A stretch of 14,065 bases of DNA from Candidatus Peregrinibacteria bacterium (lineage in GTDB: Bacteria; Patescibacteriota; Gracilibacteria; UBA1369; UBA12463): the NCBI GenBank assembly GCA_016215735.1, contig JACRIA010000033.1, forward strand, positions 1-14,065, written 5' to 3'. Numbering within the stretch: the first letter of the stretch is position 1; each line of letters begins with the position of its first letter. This document shows positions 5,951 to 13,598 of this stretch, one piece after another. The translations under genes and the position numbers were made by a program. The notes below the pieces were generated by a model that did not search any database, was not told the origin of the DNA, and saw only the letters and a program-made list of their open reading frames with translations.

Positions 5951-6715
5951 ATGCACAGATTTTTTATATTCGAACCGGATAAAATTGAAAATAATCGCAC
6001 GATAATTGTTTCAGACGAATTGCTTCATCAGTTTTGTAATGTGCTGAAATTTCATCTCGGCGAGCAGGTTTTATTTTTGGATAATACTGGTGATGAATAT
6101 TTATGCGCGATAGAAAATATTTCAAAAAAAGAAATCGCGGCGTGTGTTATTGAAAAAAGAAAGAATGCCGCAGAGCCGCGAGTGAAAATTTGCCTTTATC
6201 AAGCCATTCCAAAAAATCAGGAAAAACTTGAAATGGTTTTGCAAAAGGGGACTGAAGTCGGCGTCAGCGAATTCGTGCCAATGATTACCGCGCGAACCGA
6301 AAAAGAGTCGCTTAATAAAATTCCGCGCCTCCAAAAAATTCTGAAAGAATCTGCGGAACAAAGCGGCCGCGGAATTATTCCGGTTTTGCGCGAACCAGTT
6401 AAATTTGAAAAAATTCTGAAAAGCGTCTCGACTGCTGCAGGTCGCGTCTCTCAAAGCCCGAATAAAAAAATTGTTCAGCTTCTAGCCCATACGCAAGCGC
6501 AAAAATCGTTCAAAGATATAAGCGGAGATTTGCGCGGTGAGGGTTCGCGCGGCGCAGAACAGATTAATATTTTTATCGGGCCAGAAGGCGGATTTACAGA
6601 ACAGGAAATTGCCGCGGCAGAACAGGCAGGCGCAATAATTTGTAATTTCGGCCCGCGCGTTTTGCGTTCAGAAACAGCTGGTATCGTTATTCCGTATTTG
6701 ATACAATGCTATTAA
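5951..6715 (+). CDS. rsmE: 16S rRNA m3U1498 methyltransferase RsmE
   Basis: RsmE uses S-adenosylmethionine to methylate N3 of U1498 at the top of helix 44 in the assembled 30S subunit. The 254-residue protein has an N-terminal PUA-like region (MHRFFIFEP...HQFCNVLKFHLGEQV) and the C-terminal SPOUT trefoil knot. Diagnostic motifs are KGTEVGV (99-105), ESAEQSGR (133-140), IGPEGGF (209-215) and GPRVLRSETAG (234-244). Residues about 182-204 look like a slightly longer loop than usual. The ATG has no Shine-Dalgarno. It is followed after 13 nt by the VIT-family gene and probably shares its transcript. Its target base is the 5' splice-site nucleotide of the last 16S intron in this window. Confidence 0.96.
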   Translation: MHRFFIFEPDKIENNRTIIVSDELLHQFCNVLKFHLGEQVLFLDNTGDEYLCAIENISKKEIAACVIEKRKNAAEPRVKICLYQAIPKNQEKLEMVLQKGTEVGVSEFVPMITARTEKESLNKIPRLQKILKESAEQSGRGIIPVLREPVKFEKILKSVSTAAGRVSQSPNKKIVQLLAHTQAQKSFKDISGDLRGEGSRGAEQINIFIGPEGGFTEQEIAAAEQAGAIICNFGPRVLRSETAGIVIPYLIQCY

Positions 6716-6728
6716 TCCAAATTTTTTT

Positions 6729-7205
6729 ATGAAGCAATCTTATAAAACAGGTTTTAGTTTCGGGCTTACGTCAGCCATTATTACGACATTGGGCCTTATG
6801 GTTGGTTTGCACGCCGGCACGCATTCGGAAATGGTTGTTCTTGGCGGCATTCTAACAATCGCGGTTGCGGATGCTTTTTCTGACGCGCTTGGAATCCATG
6901 TTTCCGAAGAAGCCAAAGACGGCAATACCCCGCGTACTATTTGGGAGGCTACGATTTCTACTTTTTTCTTTAAATTTGTTTTCGCGCTTACATTCGCGGT
7001 GCCTGTTTTGATTTTTCCGCTTTCTACAGCGATTATGGTAAGTATAGCTTACGGCCTGATTCTGCTTGGAGTTTTAAGTTTCTATTTTTCAAAACTTGAA
7101 CATGTGCGTCCCTGGATGATTGTTTCAGAACATTTAACAATTGCTTTGCTGGTTATTTTAGCAACGCACGCGCTTGGGGATTGGATAGGGAAAGTTTTTC
7201 AATAA
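6729..7205 (+). CDS. Short VIT/CCC1-family metal transporter-like protein
   Basis: The first half (TSAIITTLGLMVGLHAGTHS and the motif around ADAFSDALGIHVSEEA) matches the first helices and loop of VIT1/CCC1 proteins, which move Fe(II) or Mn(II) across membranes. Four to five hydrophobic segments are visible. At 158 residues it is shorter than the usual 220-240 and lacks the long charged metal-binding domain between helices, so it may be a compact subfamily or a homo-oligomer. It starts after ATTTTTTT with no Shine-Dalgarno, lies 13 nt after rsmE and 7 nt before the ZIP gene, and probably belongs to one operon. Direction and metal are not determined by sequence. Confidence 0.75.
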   Translation: MKQSYKTGFSFGLTSAIITTLGLMVGLHAGTHSEMVVLGGILTIAVADAFSDALGIHVSEEAKDGNTPRTIWEATISTFFFKFVFALTFAVPVLIFPLSTAIMVSIAYGLILLGVLSFYFSKLEHVRPWMIVSEHLTIALLVILATHALGDWIGKVFQ

Positions 7206-7212
7206 TTTTTTT

Positions 7213-7956
7213 ATGACAACAACATTTTTATATTCTTTAGTTAGCGTTTTGATTGTCAGTGCGATTTCGCTAGTCGGCGCGATTACGATTTTTATGAAAG
7301 AGAAAACGCATACTATGCTGATGTATTTTGTGAGTTTTGCGGCTGGCGGTTTGCTCGGCGACACTTTTATACATCTTTTGCCGGAAGCCGCGGAGAATGG
7401 GTTTACCATTAATATTTCTATTTTTGTAATTTCCGGAATACTTTTTTCGTTTATTATTGAAAAATTTATACACTGGCGGCACTGCCACATTCCGACTTCG
7501 GAGCATCATCCGCATCCGGTTGCTTTTATGAATCTTGTCGGAGACGCTGTGCATAATTTTATTGATGGGGTAATTATTGGAGCGAGTTATATGGTGAGTT
7601 TTCCGCTCGGCCTTACAACAACTTTGGCAGTTATCCTGCATGAAATTCCGCAGGAGATAGGGGATTTTGGGATTCTTCTTTATGGAGGTTTTTCAAAGAA
7701 GAAAGCGCTGTTTTTTAATTTTTTGACTGCGTTAACTGCTGTGCTCGGCGCTGTCGCGGTTTTTATTGTCGGTGCGAAAGTGCAGAATTTAACAGGATTT
7801 CTTGTGCCATTTACAGCCGGTACATTTATTTATATAGCAGGTTCGGATTTGATTCCGGAATTGCATAAAGAAGTCGGAGTGAAAAAATCCAGCCTTCAAT
7901 TTTTGTTTTTTGTGATGGGGATTGGAATAATGGGTTTACTTTTGCTGGTGGAGTGA
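7213..7956 (+). CDS. ZIP-family divalent metal transporter
   Basis: ZIP proteins carry zinc, iron or other divalent metals into the cytoplasm. This 247-residue protein has about eight hydrophobic helices. The transport-site motifs are intact: HNFIDG at 114-119 (His114, Asn115, Asp118) and HEIPQEIGD at 143-151 (His143, Glu144, Glu148). A histidine-rich loop, HWRHCHIPTSEHHPHP (87-102), precedes helix 4, typical of metal-sensing loops. The ATG follows the same ATTTTTTT context as the upstream VIT gene. The last 21 bp overlap the 3' end of the convergent methyltransferase gene. A pairing with a VIT-family protein suggests metal homeostasis. Confidence 0.93.
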   Translation: MTTTFLYSLVSVLIVSAISLVGAITIFMKEKTHTMLMYFVSFAAGGLLGDTFIHLLPEAAENGFTINISIFVISGILFSFIIEKFIHWRHCHIPTSEHHPHPVAFMNLVGDAVHNFIDGVIIGASYMVSFPLGLTTTLAVILHEIPQEIGDFGILLYGGFSKKKALFFNFLTALTAVLGAVAVFIVGAKVQNLTGFLVPFTAGTFIYIAGSDLIPELHKEVGVKKSSLQFLFFVMGIGIMGLLLLVE

Positions 7957-8616
7957 TTCGGAGCGACGTACTCGCAGCCATCCTTTTATTCCGATAAAAG
8001 TTCTGAACAATAAAAACAATATATTTTTTATGCGTTCAAAAAACGAATTTTTTTGCACTTTTTGGAAATACGTTATAGAATCCACCATTTTTGGATTTCT
8101 AATTTTAGATGAAAATAGCAAATTTATTGCAGTTACCAATTTTGGTCCGATAAAGTGCCATGAATCGTGGAACGCCAAAATCCCGCCGTTTTTCACTTTC
8201 GGAAACCATAATTTAAAATCAAGATTTGTTGAATGGTATGAGTGATCGCCATCGATAAAAATAAATTCAACTGGCTTTGTGATTTTTTTTGCAGCGTTTT
8301 GCGACGTATCTTTAATTATTTCAATGTAATCAGCAATGCAGGCCTTTGATATATTTTGCTGGAATTCCCTGAATGTGTTTACTCGTCCGTATTTTTTCCA
8401 AAGTTCCGGACAGCCGGTATGAGGATCGATCGCATAAATTTTGACGCCATTTCCATCACTTGACCCTTTGCCAAGACATATTGTCGATCTGCCTTTCCAT
8501 GAACCGATTTCTACGATTGCATTTTCCTTTTTGATTTGTTTTGCAGAATTATATAAAAATAGAGCTTCGTTTTTTGTGAGCCATCCGTGGATTTTTTCTA
8601 TCTCCCGATAAATCAT
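7936..8616 (-). CDS. Class I SAM-dependent methyltransferase (Methyltransf_24-like)
   Basis: The 226-residue protein has the Rossmann methyltransferase signature: VEIGSWKGRST (35-45) as the SAM-binding glycine motif, AIDPHTG (62-68) as the acidic strand-2 region, and FIDGDHSY (120-127) with AFHDSW (148-153), hallmarks of the Methyltransf_24 group often found in surface-polysaccharide clusters. The C-terminal 35 residues are hydrophobic and basic (ILFLLFRTFIG...LRVRR), possibly a membrane association helix. The acceptor is unknown. No Shine-Dalgarno precedes the ATG at 8614-8616. It ends in a 21-bp convergent overlap with the ZIP gene and lies downstream of tRNA-Ala(GGC). Confidence 0.85.
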   Translation of the reverse strand: MIYREIEKIHGWLTKNEALFLYNSAKQIKKENAIVEIGSWKGRSTICLGKGSSDGNGVKIYAIDPHTGCPELWKKYGRVNTFREFQQNISKACIADYIEIIKDTSQNAAKKITKPVEFIFIDGDHSYHSTNLDFKLWFPKVKNGGILAFHDSWHFIGPKLVTAINLLFSSKIRNPKMVDSITYFQKVQKNSFFERIKNILFLLFRTFIGIKGWLRVRRSESLHQQK

Positions 8617-8661
8617 AAAATTTAGAATTTTGTCTTGTCAAGGCGGGACAGATTTTTTTAA

Positions 8662-8682
8662 AGTCCTCGCTTTGCTCGGACT
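8662..8682. repeat. Short inverted repeat next to tRNA-Ala(GGC)
   Basis: AGTCC and GGACT close an 11-nt segment immediately 3' of the tRNA (minus-strand sense). On that strand it is followed by TTTAAAAAAA rather than a T-run, so it is not a standard terminator; it may be a processing signal. Confidence 0.35.
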
Positions 8683-8683
8683 G

Positions 8684-8760
8684 TGGTGGAGCTGATGGGC
8701 TTCGAACCCACAACCTCATCCATGCCATGGATGCGCTCTGGCCAGTTGAGCTACAGCCCC
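8684..8760 (-). tRNA. tRNA-Ala (anticodon GGC)
   Basis: The complement gives a 77-nt cloverleaf with encoded CCA. Acceptor GGGGCTG pairs with CAGCTCC and includes the alanine identity pair G3-U70. The anticodon arm is CATCC-ATGGCAT-GGATG, giving GGC. The T arm holds GGTTCGAAGCC. With the UGC isoacceptor at 5821, the window covers the alanine codon box. Confidence 0.97.
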
Positions 8761-8790
8761 GTAGTGGCGAAATTTCCGGTCCGGAGCGTA

Positions 8791-8813
8791 AGCGATGCGA
8801 AATCAGCATCGCT
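8791..8813. repeat. 8-bp inverted repeat in an intergenic region
   Basis: AGCGATGC (8791-8798) and GCATCGCT (8806-8813) form a hairpin with a 7-nt loop. It is the first of two hairpins in the 166-bp stretch between tRNA-Ala(GGC) and the membrane-protein gene. Confidence 0.6.
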
Positions 8814-8833
8814 GGAGCGAAGGACGCCGACTA

Positions 8834-8873
8834 GAAAATTTTTCGCGGCCACACTTGGCCAGCGAAAATTTTC
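8834..8873. repeat. Long imperfect inverted repeat
   Basis: Positions 8834-8850 and 8857-8873 form a 16-bp stem interrupted by one bulged T and one bulged A, with the loop ACACTT. The stem combines GAAAATTTT with CGC and GGCC. In minus-strand sense it lies after the membrane-protein stop at 8927, so it could serve as a terminator or processing hairpin, though no clear T-run follows. Confidence 0.65.
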
Positions 8874-8926
8874 GTAGGAGGCGAGGAAATTCCCATTGCG
8901 AGAAACACCGAATTTTCAAAAGAACA

Positions 8927-9640
8927 TTATTTGAGGGAATATTTTGGATTCAGTTTTACAAATGGCAGGTTGACGCCGGCTTTATTTACCAAAACACTTA
9001 GCAGGAAATTAAACGCCATGTATGTGAGCGTGATTCCGATTGCCATTAATCCGCGTTCCATCCAGACTATTGGAATAAGTCCTATCCACATAGGTGCTTT
9101 TAAATTAAGCAGCCATAAAAATAAAACGCTTCCAACGCAGTGCGCTGTGAATGTTGCGCCGAGTGCTCGTGCGAACAAAAATCTATCTCTCAAAAAATAC
9201 ATCGCGAATGGAATTATCCAATAAAATGCGTAATACCAAGCTTGTCTTCCTTCGGGATGAATCCAGAATGCAATCATCGCGGCGCCAGGTATTAACAAAA
9301 TCCACGGAGTTTTTCTGGCAAAATAAAGGACAGATAAAAGCATTGGGAAAAATCTTATTAATGTCGAAGTTTCTGTGCTAAATCCGTGAAACGCCCAATT
9401 GCAAAATTGCATCGCGGCGACAAGTACCAGTCCCCAGATTGATCCCATGAAAGCGCCGGCAATTGGTCCGTAAAAATCGAATAAATTAAATTTTATATTC
9501 GAACCGAGAATATTGCTGAACGGAACCTGCATCGCGAGGAATCCGAGAGCAGTAAAAACGATTACGAATAAAGCTTTTTTAGACACATTTTTCCACATAG
9601 ATATTTTGGTTATTGATAATTTGCTGCTGAATTTTAACAT
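8927..9640 (-). CDS. Polytopic membrane protein resembling an ECF transporter S component
   Basis: From the ATG at 9638-9640 the product has 237 residues with about six hydrophobic helices. The region NIKFNLFDFYGPIAGAFMGSIWGLVLVAA resembles the early helices of ECF-type substrate-binding (S) components, where an acidic or polar loop is followed by a glycine-rich helix. No ECF ATPase or T component is nearby, so a partner would be elsewhere. A longer frame begins with TTG at 9658, but the ATG is preferred because it agrees with the SD-less ATG starts of the neighbours. It diverges from the MacAB-like operon. The family call is tentative; a generic membrane protein of unknown role is the alternative. 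Confidence 0.55.
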   Translation of the reverse strand: MLKFSSKLSITKISMWKNVSKKALFVIVFTALGFLAMQVPFSNILGSNIKFNLFDFYGPIAGAFMGSIWGLVLVAAMQFCNWAFHGFSTETSTLIRFFPMLLSVLYFARKTPWILLIPGAAMIAFWIHPEGRQAWYYAFYWIIPFAMYFLRDRFLFARALGATFTAHCVGSVLFLWLLNLKAPMWIGLIPIVWMERGLMAIGITLTYMAFNFLLSVLVNKAGVNLPFVKLNPKYSLK

Positions 9641-9686
9641 AAATATTTTTGTGTGCAAAGTAGACGCCGCAACCTTTTTTAATAGC

Positions 9687-9715
9687 TTGCAATATACCGA
9701 AATTCATAATATAAT
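9687..9715 (+). promoter_or_regulatory. Strong promoter of the MacAB-like operon
   Basis: TTGCAA at 9687-9692, a 17-bp spacer, and a perfect TATAAT at 9710-9715. Initiation near 9722 leaves a leader of about 19 nt before the adaptor ATG, without a Shine-Dalgarno. Confidence 0.65.
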
Positions 9716-9740
9716 TCGAGGCCTTAGACAACCCACTAAT

Positions 9741-11519
9741 ATGCAAAACATATTCGCAAAAATACTCGGTGTTTTGGCCTTTTTGAAGGCTAAATGGAAA
9801 ATAGCGCTTCCGATTGCAGCTTTTATTTTATTTGTTGTTTATTTCAGCATGCCTAAAAATACCGCGCCGCAGGAAGTTATTGTATTTGCGAAAACAGGAC
9901 CAATGATTCAGGAAATTTCCGTAACAGGAAAAGTGAAGCCCAGCCAGAGTGTTGATCTTGCTTTTGAAAAAACAGGACGCGTTAGATATGTTTATGTGAA
10001 AGTGGGAGGCAAAGTTAGAATAGGACAAACTTTAGCTGTTTTGAACAATTCTGATGTTAGCGCGCAATTGAGCCAGGCGAGCAGTTCTATCGCAGCTGCG
10101 AAAGCGCAATTATCTCAAGCGCAGGCTGCTCTTAATGTGCAAAAAACAAATTTGGAATCAATGAAAAAAGGTACGCGCTTTGAAGAATTGCAGATAGCGC
10201 AGACAGCTGTTGCTAACGCGGAAAATGTTTTGAATGACGCGAAAGTTAATCTTGAAAATATAAAATCAAAAGCAGATGTAGATTTGGCGGTTTTGTATGA
10301 TGATGTTCTTGATATTATTAATGACGCGTACAACAAGGCTGAAGACGCTGTCCGAAAACAGACTGACGGAATATATCTGAATTCTGAAAGCATTAATCCA
10401 TATTTATCTTTTGTTGTTTCAAATTCACAGGCGAAAATGGATGCTGAATGGTACAGGCTTCTTGCAAGAGATAAGCTAAATGTTTGGCGATCAGAAATTG
10501 ATGTTCTTCTCGGCGCTGCATTTTCAACAAATGCTGAACTTGACACAGCGCTCACAAAAGCAAAACAGCATTTGAATTTAATAAGAACTTTTCTTGATAA
10601 AACAATGAATGCTTTGGCGTATAACATTGATCTTTCTTATACAACCGCATCAACTTATAAAACAAATGTAACTTTAGGCCGCACGAATGTTAATACAGCC
10701 GCAACAAATGTTGAAACGCAGATCCAATCAATCAAAACGCAGAGAGTAACGAATCAAAATAATATTTTTACCTACGAAACAAAAGTAAATGATGCGCAGA
10801 ATAATCTTGAAACCGCGAAGAAAAATTTGCTTCTAAAACAAGCTGGCTACACAGCAGAGCAAATAGCGGCGCAAGAAGCGCAAGTAAAATCTTACGAAGC
10901 AGCAATGGATTTTTATAAAGCGCAGGTTAATCAGGCTTATGCAAATTACAGAAATGTTGCTTCACAGTATGACAAAACAATTTTGCGGTCTCCTATAAAA
11001 GGTATTGTCGCGAAAAGAAATGTTGAACCAGGAGAAATGGCGTCTTTAACAGCGCCTTCGATTTCGATTATCAGCGACGCGAAATTTGAAATAGACGTGA
11101 ATGTTCCGGATGTTGATATCGCGAAAATAAAAATCGGCAACGAGGCGCAAATAACACTCGACGCTTACGGAGACACTGAAATTTTTACAGCAAAAGTTGT
11201 TTCAATTGATCCTGCGGAAACCGTCATCGAGGGAGTGCCTACATATAAGGTGAAGCTTCAATTTGATAAAGATGATCCACGCGTAAAATCCGGCATGACA
11301 GCGAACATCGATATTATTACTGATAAAAAAGACAGCGTTCTTTATGTTTCGCAGAGAGCTGTTTATTCGCGCGATAATGAAAGATTTGTAAATCTGAAAA
11401 AAAGCGAAAAAGAAATTATTGAAACAAAAGTTAAAACAGGAATTCGCGATAACAACGGAAATATCGAAATAATCGAAGGGCTGGCAGATGGCGATAAAAT
11501 CGTTGTTCCAAGCTTATGA
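9741..11519 (+). CDS. HlyD/MacA-type periplasmic adaptor subunit of an efflux system
   Basis: Adaptor proteins of this kind link an inner-membrane ABC transporter to the outside. The 592-residue product has one N-terminal membrane helix (about 20-36), the first half of a lipoyl-like domain (GRVRYVYVKVGGKVRIGQTLAVLN, 79-102), a very long alanine/glutamine-rich coiled region (about 106-410), the second half (TILRSPIKGIVAKRNVEPGEM, 413-433), and beta-barrel and C-terminal domains. MacA proteins usually have 370-400 residues; the excess sits in the hairpin (about 175-345), with a segment DVDLAVLYDDVLDIINDAYNKAEDAV that interrupts simple heptads. The frame is open further upstream to 9513, but ATG 9741 is chosen because the promoter lies between. 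Its stop overlaps the ATPase start by four bases (ATGA). Confidence 0.9.
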   Translation: MQNIFAKILGVLAFLKAKWKIALPIAAFILFVVYFSMPKNTAPQEVIVFAKTGPMIQEISVTGKVKPSQSVDLAFEKTGRVRYVYVKVGGKVRIGQTLAVLNNSDVSAQLSQASSSIAAAKAQLSQAQAALNVQKTNLESMKKGTRFEELQIAQTAVANAENVLNDAKVNLENIKSKADVDLAVLYDDVLDIINDAYNKAEDAVRKQTDGIYLNSESINPYLSFVVSNSQAKMDAEWYRLLARDKLNVWRSEIDVLLGAAFSTNAELDTALTKAKQHLNLIRTFLDKTMNALAYNIDLSYTTASTYKTNVTLGRTNVNTAATNVETQIQSIKTQRVTNQNNIFTYETKVNDAQNNLETAKKNLLLKQAGYTAEQIAAQEAQVKSYEAAMDFYKAQVNQAYANYRNVASQYDKTILRSPIKGIVAKRNVEPGEMASLTAPSISIISDAKFEIDVNVPDVDIAKIKIGNEAQITLDAYGDTEIFTAKVVSIDPAETVIEGVPTYKVKLQFDKDDPRVKSGMTANIDIITDKKDSVLYVSQRAVYSRDNERFVNLKKSEKEIIETKVKTGIRDNNGNIEIIEGLADGDKIVVPSL

Positions 11520-12289
11520 AAATAATAGAAGTAAAAAACCTTTCGAAGATTTACTACTCTTCGCCTAAAGGCCGCCCCCGCAGGGCTCCGGCCGGCGGAG
11601 TGGAGCCTTACAAAAATGACGGCGCTGAAACTCATGCTCTGCGGAATATTTCTTTTGATATAGAAAAAGGGGAGTATGTCGCGATTATGGGGCCGAGCGG
11701 TTCCGGAAAATCAACGCTTCTGCACATGCTTGGATTTTTGGACACAGCAACAAGCGGCACGTATCTTTTTAACGGAAAATCAATTGATGAATATACTTCT
11801 GATGAAGCCGCGAAAATTAGAAATAAAGAAATGGGATTTATTTTTCAGATGTTTAATCTTCTTCCGCGGACAAGTGTTTTGGATAATGTGAAACTTCCGC
11901 TGTTTTATTCAGACATTGATGCGTCAAAATGGGACGAGATGGCAAATGACGCTATTGAATCAGTTGGAATGACGTATCGCATTAATCATGAACCATCGCA
12001 ATTATCAGGCGGTGAACAGCAAAGAGCCGCAATCAGCCGTGCGCTTGTTTTAAATCCAGGCGTGATTTTCGCGGATGAACCAACTGGGAATCTTGATTCA
12101 AAATCAGGAAAAATGATCATGGAAACTCTTCAGCATTTGCACGAAGATCATGGAAATACAATTATTTTAATCACGCATGAAACATACACAGCCTCACATG
12201 CTACAAGAGTTATTCGTCTTCTTGACGGAGAAATTGAAAGCGATAAAAAAGTCGAGCATCGTCTGCGCGCAGAAAAATTTAAAAAATAA
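11516..12289 (+). CDS. MacB/LolD-type ABC transporter ATP-binding protein
   Basis: This is the cytoplasmic ATPase of the efflux system, 257 residues. Walker A is GPSGSGKST (59-67), Q-loop Gln111, signature LSGGEQQR (163-170), Walker B VIFADE (183-188) with DEPTGNLDS, and the switch His221 in LITHE. It is translationally coupled to the adaptor through an ATGA overlap, and followed after one base by the permease. Residues 17-32, between the first strand and the usual A-loop region, form a 16-residue insertion rich in Pro, Arg and Gly that is not typical of the family and is encoded by unusually GC-rich DNA. The insertion lies before Walker A in a surface-exposed part, so the ATPase should still work. 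Confidence 0.95.
   Translation: MKIIEVKNLSKIYYSSPKGRPRRAPAGGVEPYKNDGAETHALRNISFDIEKGEYVAIMGPSGSGKSTLLHMLGFLDTATSGTYLFNGKSIDEYTSDEAAKIRNKEMGFIFQMFNLLPRTSVLDNVKLPLFYSDIDASKWDEMANDAIESVGMTYRINHEPSQLSGGEQQRAAISRALVLNPGVIFADEPTGNLDSKSGKMIMETLQHLHEDHGNTIILITHETYTASHATRVIRLLDGEIESDKKVEHRLRAEKFKK
11564..11611 (+). repeat. In-frame GC-rich palindromic insert in the ABC ATPase gene
   Basis: A 48-bp block, a multiple of three, encodes PKGRPRRAPAGGVEPY. It is far more GC-rich than its surroundings. It contains GGCTCC (11584-11589) and GGAGCC (11602-11607) as inverted repeats around a GC-rich centre. Without it the protein would read LSKIYYSS-KNDGAETHALRN, the normal family layout. This resembles palindromic elements that insert in frame into genes, as described in Rickettsia; homology to those is not claimed. 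Confidence 0.5.
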
Positions 12290-12290
12290 T

Positions 12291-13526
12291 ATGCATTTAA
12301 AATACAGCTTAAAAACCGCGATAGTAGGATTAAAAACGAATAGATCCCGTTCAATTCTTACGATTCTTGGAATCGTGATCGGCATTACCGCGATAATCTT
12401 GATTTCTTCTTTGGGCGCCGGAGCGCAGGCTTTGATTTTAGGACAATTGCAGGGAATGGGTACAAAAACAATAGCTGTTTTGCCGGGACGCCAGCCAAAA
12501 AGTTTGATGGACGCGACGCAGATTTTCAGCGATTCATTAGTTAATAAAGATTTGGACGCGCTTAAAAGAAAAACAAATGTTCCTTATCTCGCGAAAATAA
12601 TGCCGATTGTTTTTGGCGCTGATACTGCTTTTAACGGCAATGAATCTTACAGGCTTACGATTTTTGGCGCTTCGGATTTAGTCACGAAAATATTCGACAT
12701 ATATCCTACAGAAGGAGAATTTTTTACAGATGAAGATGTGAGAAGCAGAGCTGACGTTGTTGTTATCGGATCGAAAGTGAAAAAAGAATTATTCGGTTCT
12801 GCTTCAGCGCTTGGCCAGAAAATCAGAATCAAAGGAAAAAATTTCCGTGTGGTTGGAATTTTGCCTGAAAAAGGCCAGTCTACAATGAATTTTGATGAAG
12901 CCGCGATAATTCCGCACACAACTGCCCAGCAATATATTTTTGGAATTAAATATTTTCACCGCCTTATAATTGAAGCTAATGCTGAAGAAAATGTGAGCAG
13001 TACAATTCGTGATATTGAAATAACTTTGCGGAATTCGCACGGCATTACTGATCCGGATAAAGATGATTTTCATGTTGAAACTGCCGCGGATATTATTTCA
13101 AGGCTCGGAGTCATAACAAGCGTTTTAACTTTATTTTTGGTTGCTGTCGCCGCGATATCGCTTATTGTCGGCGGAATTGGAATTATGAATATCATGCTTG
13201 TTTCTGTCACAGAACGCACGCGCGAAATTGGTTTGCGCAAATCAATCGGCGCGACCAATGGAAATATTTTGTTTCAATTTTTGCTTGAAGCGGTTTTGCT
13301 CACAGGAATCGGCGGCGCAATAGGAATATGTCTTGGCGCTGTTTTTTCATTTTTGGCTTCGCTTGGTTTGAGCCGCGTTGTAAGCATGGATTGGAGTTTC
13401 ACATTTCCTTTGTCAGCGGCTTTGATAGGACTTTTTGTTTCAGGATTGATTGGACTTGTTTTCGGACTTTATCCTGCAAAGCAGGCTGCAAAGAAAAGTC
13501 CGATTGAAGCGTTAAGGTATGAATAG
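12291..13526 (+). CDS. MacB-type ABC transporter permease
   Basis: The 411-residue protein has the MacB/FtsX layout: one N-terminal transmembrane helix (about 22-44), a large extracytoplasmic domain (about 45-270), then three C-terminal helices (about 272-300, 325-355 and 372-395). The cytoplasmic loop TERTREIGLRKSIGA (307-321) is the conserved coupling motif, and the tail AAKKSPIEALRYE is typical. It works with the adjacent ATPase and adaptor to export a peptide, lipid or drug-like substrate that cannot be told from sequence. The frame opens earlier, inside the ATPase gene, but ATG 12291 begins the family-typical MHLKYSLKTAIVGLKTNRSRS, one base after the ATPase stop. Confidence 0.95.
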   Translation: MHLKYSLKTAIVGLKTNRSRSILTILGIVIGITAIILISSLGAGAQALILGQLQGMGTKTIAVLPGRQPKSLMDATQIFSDSLVNKDLDALKRKTNVPYLAKIMPIVFGADTAFNGNESYRLTIFGASDLVTKIFDIYPTEGEFFTDEDVRSRADVVVIGSKVKKELFGSASALGQKIRIKGKNFRVVGILPEKGQSTMNFDEAAIIPHTTAQQYIFGIKYFHRLIIEANAEENVSSTIRDIEITLRNSHGITDPDKDDFHVETAADIISRLGVITSVLTLFLVAVAAISLIVGGIGIMNIMLVSVTERTREIGLRKSIGATNGNILFQFLLEAVLLTGIGGAIGICLGAVFSFLASLGLSRVVSMDWSFTFPLSAALIGLFVSGLIGLVFGLYPAKQAAKKSPIEALRYE

Positions 13527-13558
13527 CGCAGCTTTTTTGTTATGCACTGCAGGCTTTT

Positions 13559-13587
13559 TTGTGGTAAATTTATTTTAGTATTATTTA
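13559..13587 (+). promoter_or_regulatory. Possible promoter of the small membrane protein gene
   Basis: TTGTGG at 13559-13564, a 17-bp spacer, and TATTTA at 13582-13587. The boxes are imperfect. Initiation near 13594 would put the start within five bases of the ATG at 13599, again almost leaderless. Confidence 0.35.
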
Positions 13588-13598
13588 ACTTTATATCT

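Noticed and set aside
9513..9740. Upstream extension of the adaptor reading frame
   Set aside because: It runs antisense through the membrane-protein gene and the operon promoter (9687-9715); the family-typical membrane anchor follows ATG 9741.
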